From Sva-25 sp037385685 (GTDB lineage: Bacteria > Pseudomonadota > Gammaproteobacteria > Chromatiales > Chromatiaceae): a stretch of 64,000 nt of DNA. Within the stretch, counting starts at the first letter, position 1. Each line of letters begins with the position of its first letter. Where the stretch lies: assembly GCA_037385685.1 (NCBI GenBank), contig JARRMW010000007.1, positions 1-64,000 of the forward strand, in the 5' to 3' direction. This document shows, one piece after another, positions 62,172 to 64,000 of the stretch. Position numbers and translations under genes: made by a program. Below the pieces are notes generated by a model, which worked only from the letters and a program-made list of their open reading frames with translations, was not told the origin of the DNA and made no database searches.

Positions 62172-62211
62172 CTAGCGAGGAAGGAAAGGAAAAACTGGGG
62201 GAATCATACAG

Positions 62212-62238
62212 AAAAAAGCGGGCTCATGAAGAGCCCGC
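62212..62238 (-). terminator. Minus-strand terminator between fbp and uup
   Basis: Perfect 8-bp stem GCGGGCTC/GAGCCCGC with a 5-base loop and T6. fbp has its own terminator 300 bp upstream, so this one ends a separate minus-strand transcript. Confidence 0.85.
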
Positions 62239-62287
62239 AAATGGCATCAGCAGCCACTGGAGAGAGATTTTCACTTTCTATAGACAG

Positions 62288-62443
62288 CTATCGTTCCGGA
62301 TTACTTGCAGGCAGGTGGGCAAATCCTTGTCGGTTCTTTATTTCACTGCGTGACGGGCTTTTTTGTTTTCGCACGACACGTCGGTCCCGGTCCTGAAAGC
62401 GGCGGGTGCGCCGCGGGCGCCCTGCTTTTCTCTGTTTTCCCAT
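62288..62443 (-). CDS. Possible 51-aa arginine-rich protein in a separate transcription unit
   Basis: MGKQRKAGRPRRTRRFQDRD opens a strongly basic 51-residue frame that ends at TAG 62288. Basic character would suit nucleic-acid binding. No good ribosome site precedes it. An alternative is a small RNA: a perfect 10-bp repeat CCTGCTTTTC/GAAAAGCAGG surrounds the ATG and several GC-rich hairpins follow before the terminator at 62212. Either way it lies between two minus-strand terminators. Confidence 0.3.
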   Translation of the reverse strand: MGKQRKAGRPRRTRRFQDRDRRVVRKQKSPSRSEIKNRQGFAHLPASNPER

Positions 62444-62532
62444 CGAAAAGCAGGTTGGATACGCGCCGCGCGTGCATACAAATCGAGACATCCCAAAGCA
62501 ATTGAGAATAACGAGCCGTCGCGCAACGACAA

Positions 62533-62562
62533 TAAAAAAGGCCTCACGCCCCGCGTAAAGCC
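62533..62562 (-). terminator. Terminator of fbp
   Basis: On the minus strand GGCTTTACGC pairs with GCGTGAGGCC over 10 positions (G-U allowed) around loop GGG, followed by TTTTTTATT. It lies 26 bp after the fbp stop. Confidence 0.8.
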
Positions 62563-62588
62563 CTTCGGTTTCAGCCGGAAAACGCGCT

Positions 62589-63626
62589 TTATGCCGCGTT
62601 TTCCGCGTCGAACTCCCTGTGATAGTCCATGACGCGCTGTACTTCATCTTTCGAACCCAGAACCACCGGCACGCGCTGGTGCAGCTTCTCGGGCTTGAGT
62701 TCCATGATGCGCTGGCGACCGGTGATCGACATCCCGCCTGCCTGTTCCACGATGAAGGACATCGGATTGGCCTCGTAGAGCAGGCGCAGCTTGCCCTCGA
62801 CGCCTTTTGCCGTCATCTTGCTGTCGAGCGGGTACATAAAGACACCGCCACGGGTCAGGATGCGATGTACCTCAGCCACCATGGAAGCAATCCAGCGCAT
62901 GTTGAAGTCCTCGCCACGCGGTCCTTCCGTTCCGTTGAGGCACTCGTCGATGTAGCGCCTGACCGGAGACTCCCAGAATCGCATGTTGGAAGTGTTGATG
63001 GCGAATTCGCGTGTTCTGGCAGGGATTTGCATGTTCGGATGCGTGAGAATGAACTCGCCGATGTCCTGATCGAGCGTGAAGCCGTTGACCCCGTTGCCAG
63101 TGGTCAGCACCATCATGGTCGACGGGCCATAGAGCGCATAGCCGGCCGCGACCTGCTCTGTCCCCGGTTGCAGGAAGGCCTCCTCGCGCGGATTCTGGCC
63201 ATCGCCTTCTCCCGGACAACGCAGGATCGAGAAGATTGTGCCGACCGAGACATTGACATCCGTATTGGATGAACCATCCAGCGGGTCGAAGGTCAGCAGA
63301 TACTTGCCGCGCGGGTAACTGCCAGGAATCGGGTAGATCTCGTCCATCTCCTCGGATGCCATCGCGGAGAGATGGCCAGCCCATTCGTTCGACTTGATAA
63401 AGACTTCGTTGGTGATGATGTCGAGCTTTTTCTGCGTCTCACCCTGCACGTTCTCACTGCCGGCACTGCCGAGAACACCGATCAGTTCACCCTTGTTGAC
63501 GAGGTTCGATATCACCTTGCAGGCGGTTACGACATCATTCAGCAGCGATGTGAAATCTCCGGTCGCACCCTCTGTCTTGCGCTGTTCTTCAATGATGAAC
63601 TGGGTGATGCTGGTACCGTTGTGCAT
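62589..63626 (-). CDS. fbp: Fructose-1,6-bisphosphatase, class 1
   Basis: Gluconeogenic and Calvin-cycle phosphatase, 345 residues. The metal-binding FDPLDGSSNTDVN is the class 1 signature, with ARYIDECL-like and MVAEVHRILTRGGVFMYPLD as further conserved blocks and LLYEANPMSFIVEQAGG near the end. It supports Pgi and the glycogen operon. Single gene between two terminators. Confidence 0.96.
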   Translation of the reverse strand: MHNGTSITQFIIEEQRKTEGATGDFTSLLNDVVTACKVISNLVNKGELIGVLGSAGSENVQGETQKKLDIITNEVFIKSNEWAGHLSAMASEEMDEIYPIPGSYPRGKYLLTFDPLDGSSNTDVNVSVGTIFSILRCPGEGDGQNPREEAFLQPGTEQVAAGYALYGPSTMMVLTTGNGVNGFTLDQDIGEFILTHPNMQIPARTREFAINTSNMRFWESPVRRYIDECLNGTEGPRGEDFNMRWIASMVAEVHRILTRGGVFMYPLDSKMTAKGVEGKLRLLYEANPMSFIVEQAGGMSITGRQRIMELKPEKLHQRVPVVLGSKDEVQRVMDYHREFDAENAA

Positions 63627-63756
63627 TTGTTAGCCTTATGGATAAAAAAATTATTGAAAGTATAGTTGATTGGAATATTAGTAATAAGTGATATATCACA
63701 AACTGCCTGCCCTATAATGTTGACTGATTCGTTTTATTTCCGAGGCCGAGCCGCCA

Positions 63757-64000
63757 ATGCTTCGCTTCCTACCAGGCATTATCCTGTTGCAGATCGCTAC
63801 ATTCGTGCTGGCATTTGCACTGTTCGACTCGCACTACAATGGCAACACGTTGTTCGCTCTCGGCTTCGTCTCTCTCATATTCGCCTGTTTCATCGCACTC
63901 TGGTTCTCCCTGATCGCGAAAGAAGCTCGCCAGGCGAATATCAATCGGGAACGACGCAACCATGCGAGGGAACGTGAAAAACTCCTGCTGGATGCAGAAA
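63757..64000 (+). CDS. Membrane protein, N-terminal part (cut by window edge)
   Basis: Eighty-one codons run off the window. Two hydrophobic segments (FLPGIILLQIATFVLAFALF and TLFALGFVSLIFACFIALWFSLIA) are followed by a charged helix KEARQANINRERRNHARERE that may continue as a coiled coil. Divergent from fbp with 130 bp between. Family not recognised. Confidence 0.7.
   Translation, partial: MLRFLPGIILLQIATFVLAFALFDSHYNGNTLFALGFVSLIFACFIALWFSLIAKEARQANINRERRNHAREREKLLLDAE

Overview
The window looks like chromosomal DNA of a sulfur-oxidising gammaproteobacterium. The order recA-recX-alaS-lysC is typical of Gammaproteobacteria. Other genes point to lithotrophic, low-oxygen metabolism: a soeABC-type sulfite dehydrogenase, a TusE/DsrC-family protein, a cbb3 oxidase operon, an FNR regulator and a multiheme cytochrome. 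Coding is dense with short gaps and many 1-14 bp overlaps. I see no prophage, insertion sequence, CRISPR array, rRNA or integron. Genus-level placement is not possible from this sequence alone.

Layout. 1-7.2 kb (minus strand): an MBL-fold hydrolase, pncC, thpR, a hemerythrin-like protein, recA, recX, alaS and the start of lysC. 7.3-11.7 kb (minus): ammonium transporter, two damaged small genes, a two-RCK ion channel and a DUF6394-type membrane protein. 11.8-14.1 kb: a pentaheme cytochrome c (minus) and a DUF533/TerB-like protein (plus), with a perfect FNR box between them. 14.5-19.8 kb (minus): the suf operon sufB-C-D-T-A-E, without sufS, and a rhodanese-like protein lacking the catalytic Cys. 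20.3-21.2 kb: a NhaR-like LysR regulator. 21.2-34.7 kb (minus): a nine-gene glycogen operon, pgi-glk-glgC-GH57-malQ-glgB-glgA-glgP plus a 58-aa membrane protein. 35-38.8 kb (plus): a TRAP transporter whose large permease gene is frameshifted and whose small permease has an N-terminal TM2/coiled-coil extension; then an acetyltransferase. 39.4-39.8 kb (minus): tRNA-Pro, tRNA-Arg and tRNA-His. 40-44.2 kb (plus): murI, a 26-codon membrane ORF and valS. 44.2-46.8 kb: an M15-like peptidase, tusE-like gene and fnr. 47.1-52.5 kb (plus): ccoNOQP, a small membrane protein, ccoG and ccoH, with a perfect FNR box upstream and a damaged ccoN. 52.6-54.5 kb: a patatin-like protein and a Pro/Met/Gly-rich exported protein. 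54.6-59.3 kb (minus): soeCBA. 59.6-63.6 kb (minus): two small genes, an Uup-type ABC-F ATPase, a possible short transcription unit between two terminators, and fbp. A partial membrane protein starts at the right edge.

How it fits together. Electrons from sulfite (SoeABC, quinone-linked) could pass through the quinone pool to the cbb3 oxidase. The FNR encoded next to ccoN probably controls ccoN and, through the second box, the pentaheme cytochrome. Fbp, Pgi and the glycogen genes form a sugar-phosphate storage loop suited to an organism that alternates between carbon surplus and shortage.

Three genes (ccoN, dctM and the 9.3-kb ORF) carry frame lesions, and a fourth reading frame is broken by a stop. 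Consensus errors in a draft assembly must be excluded before these are treated as biology.
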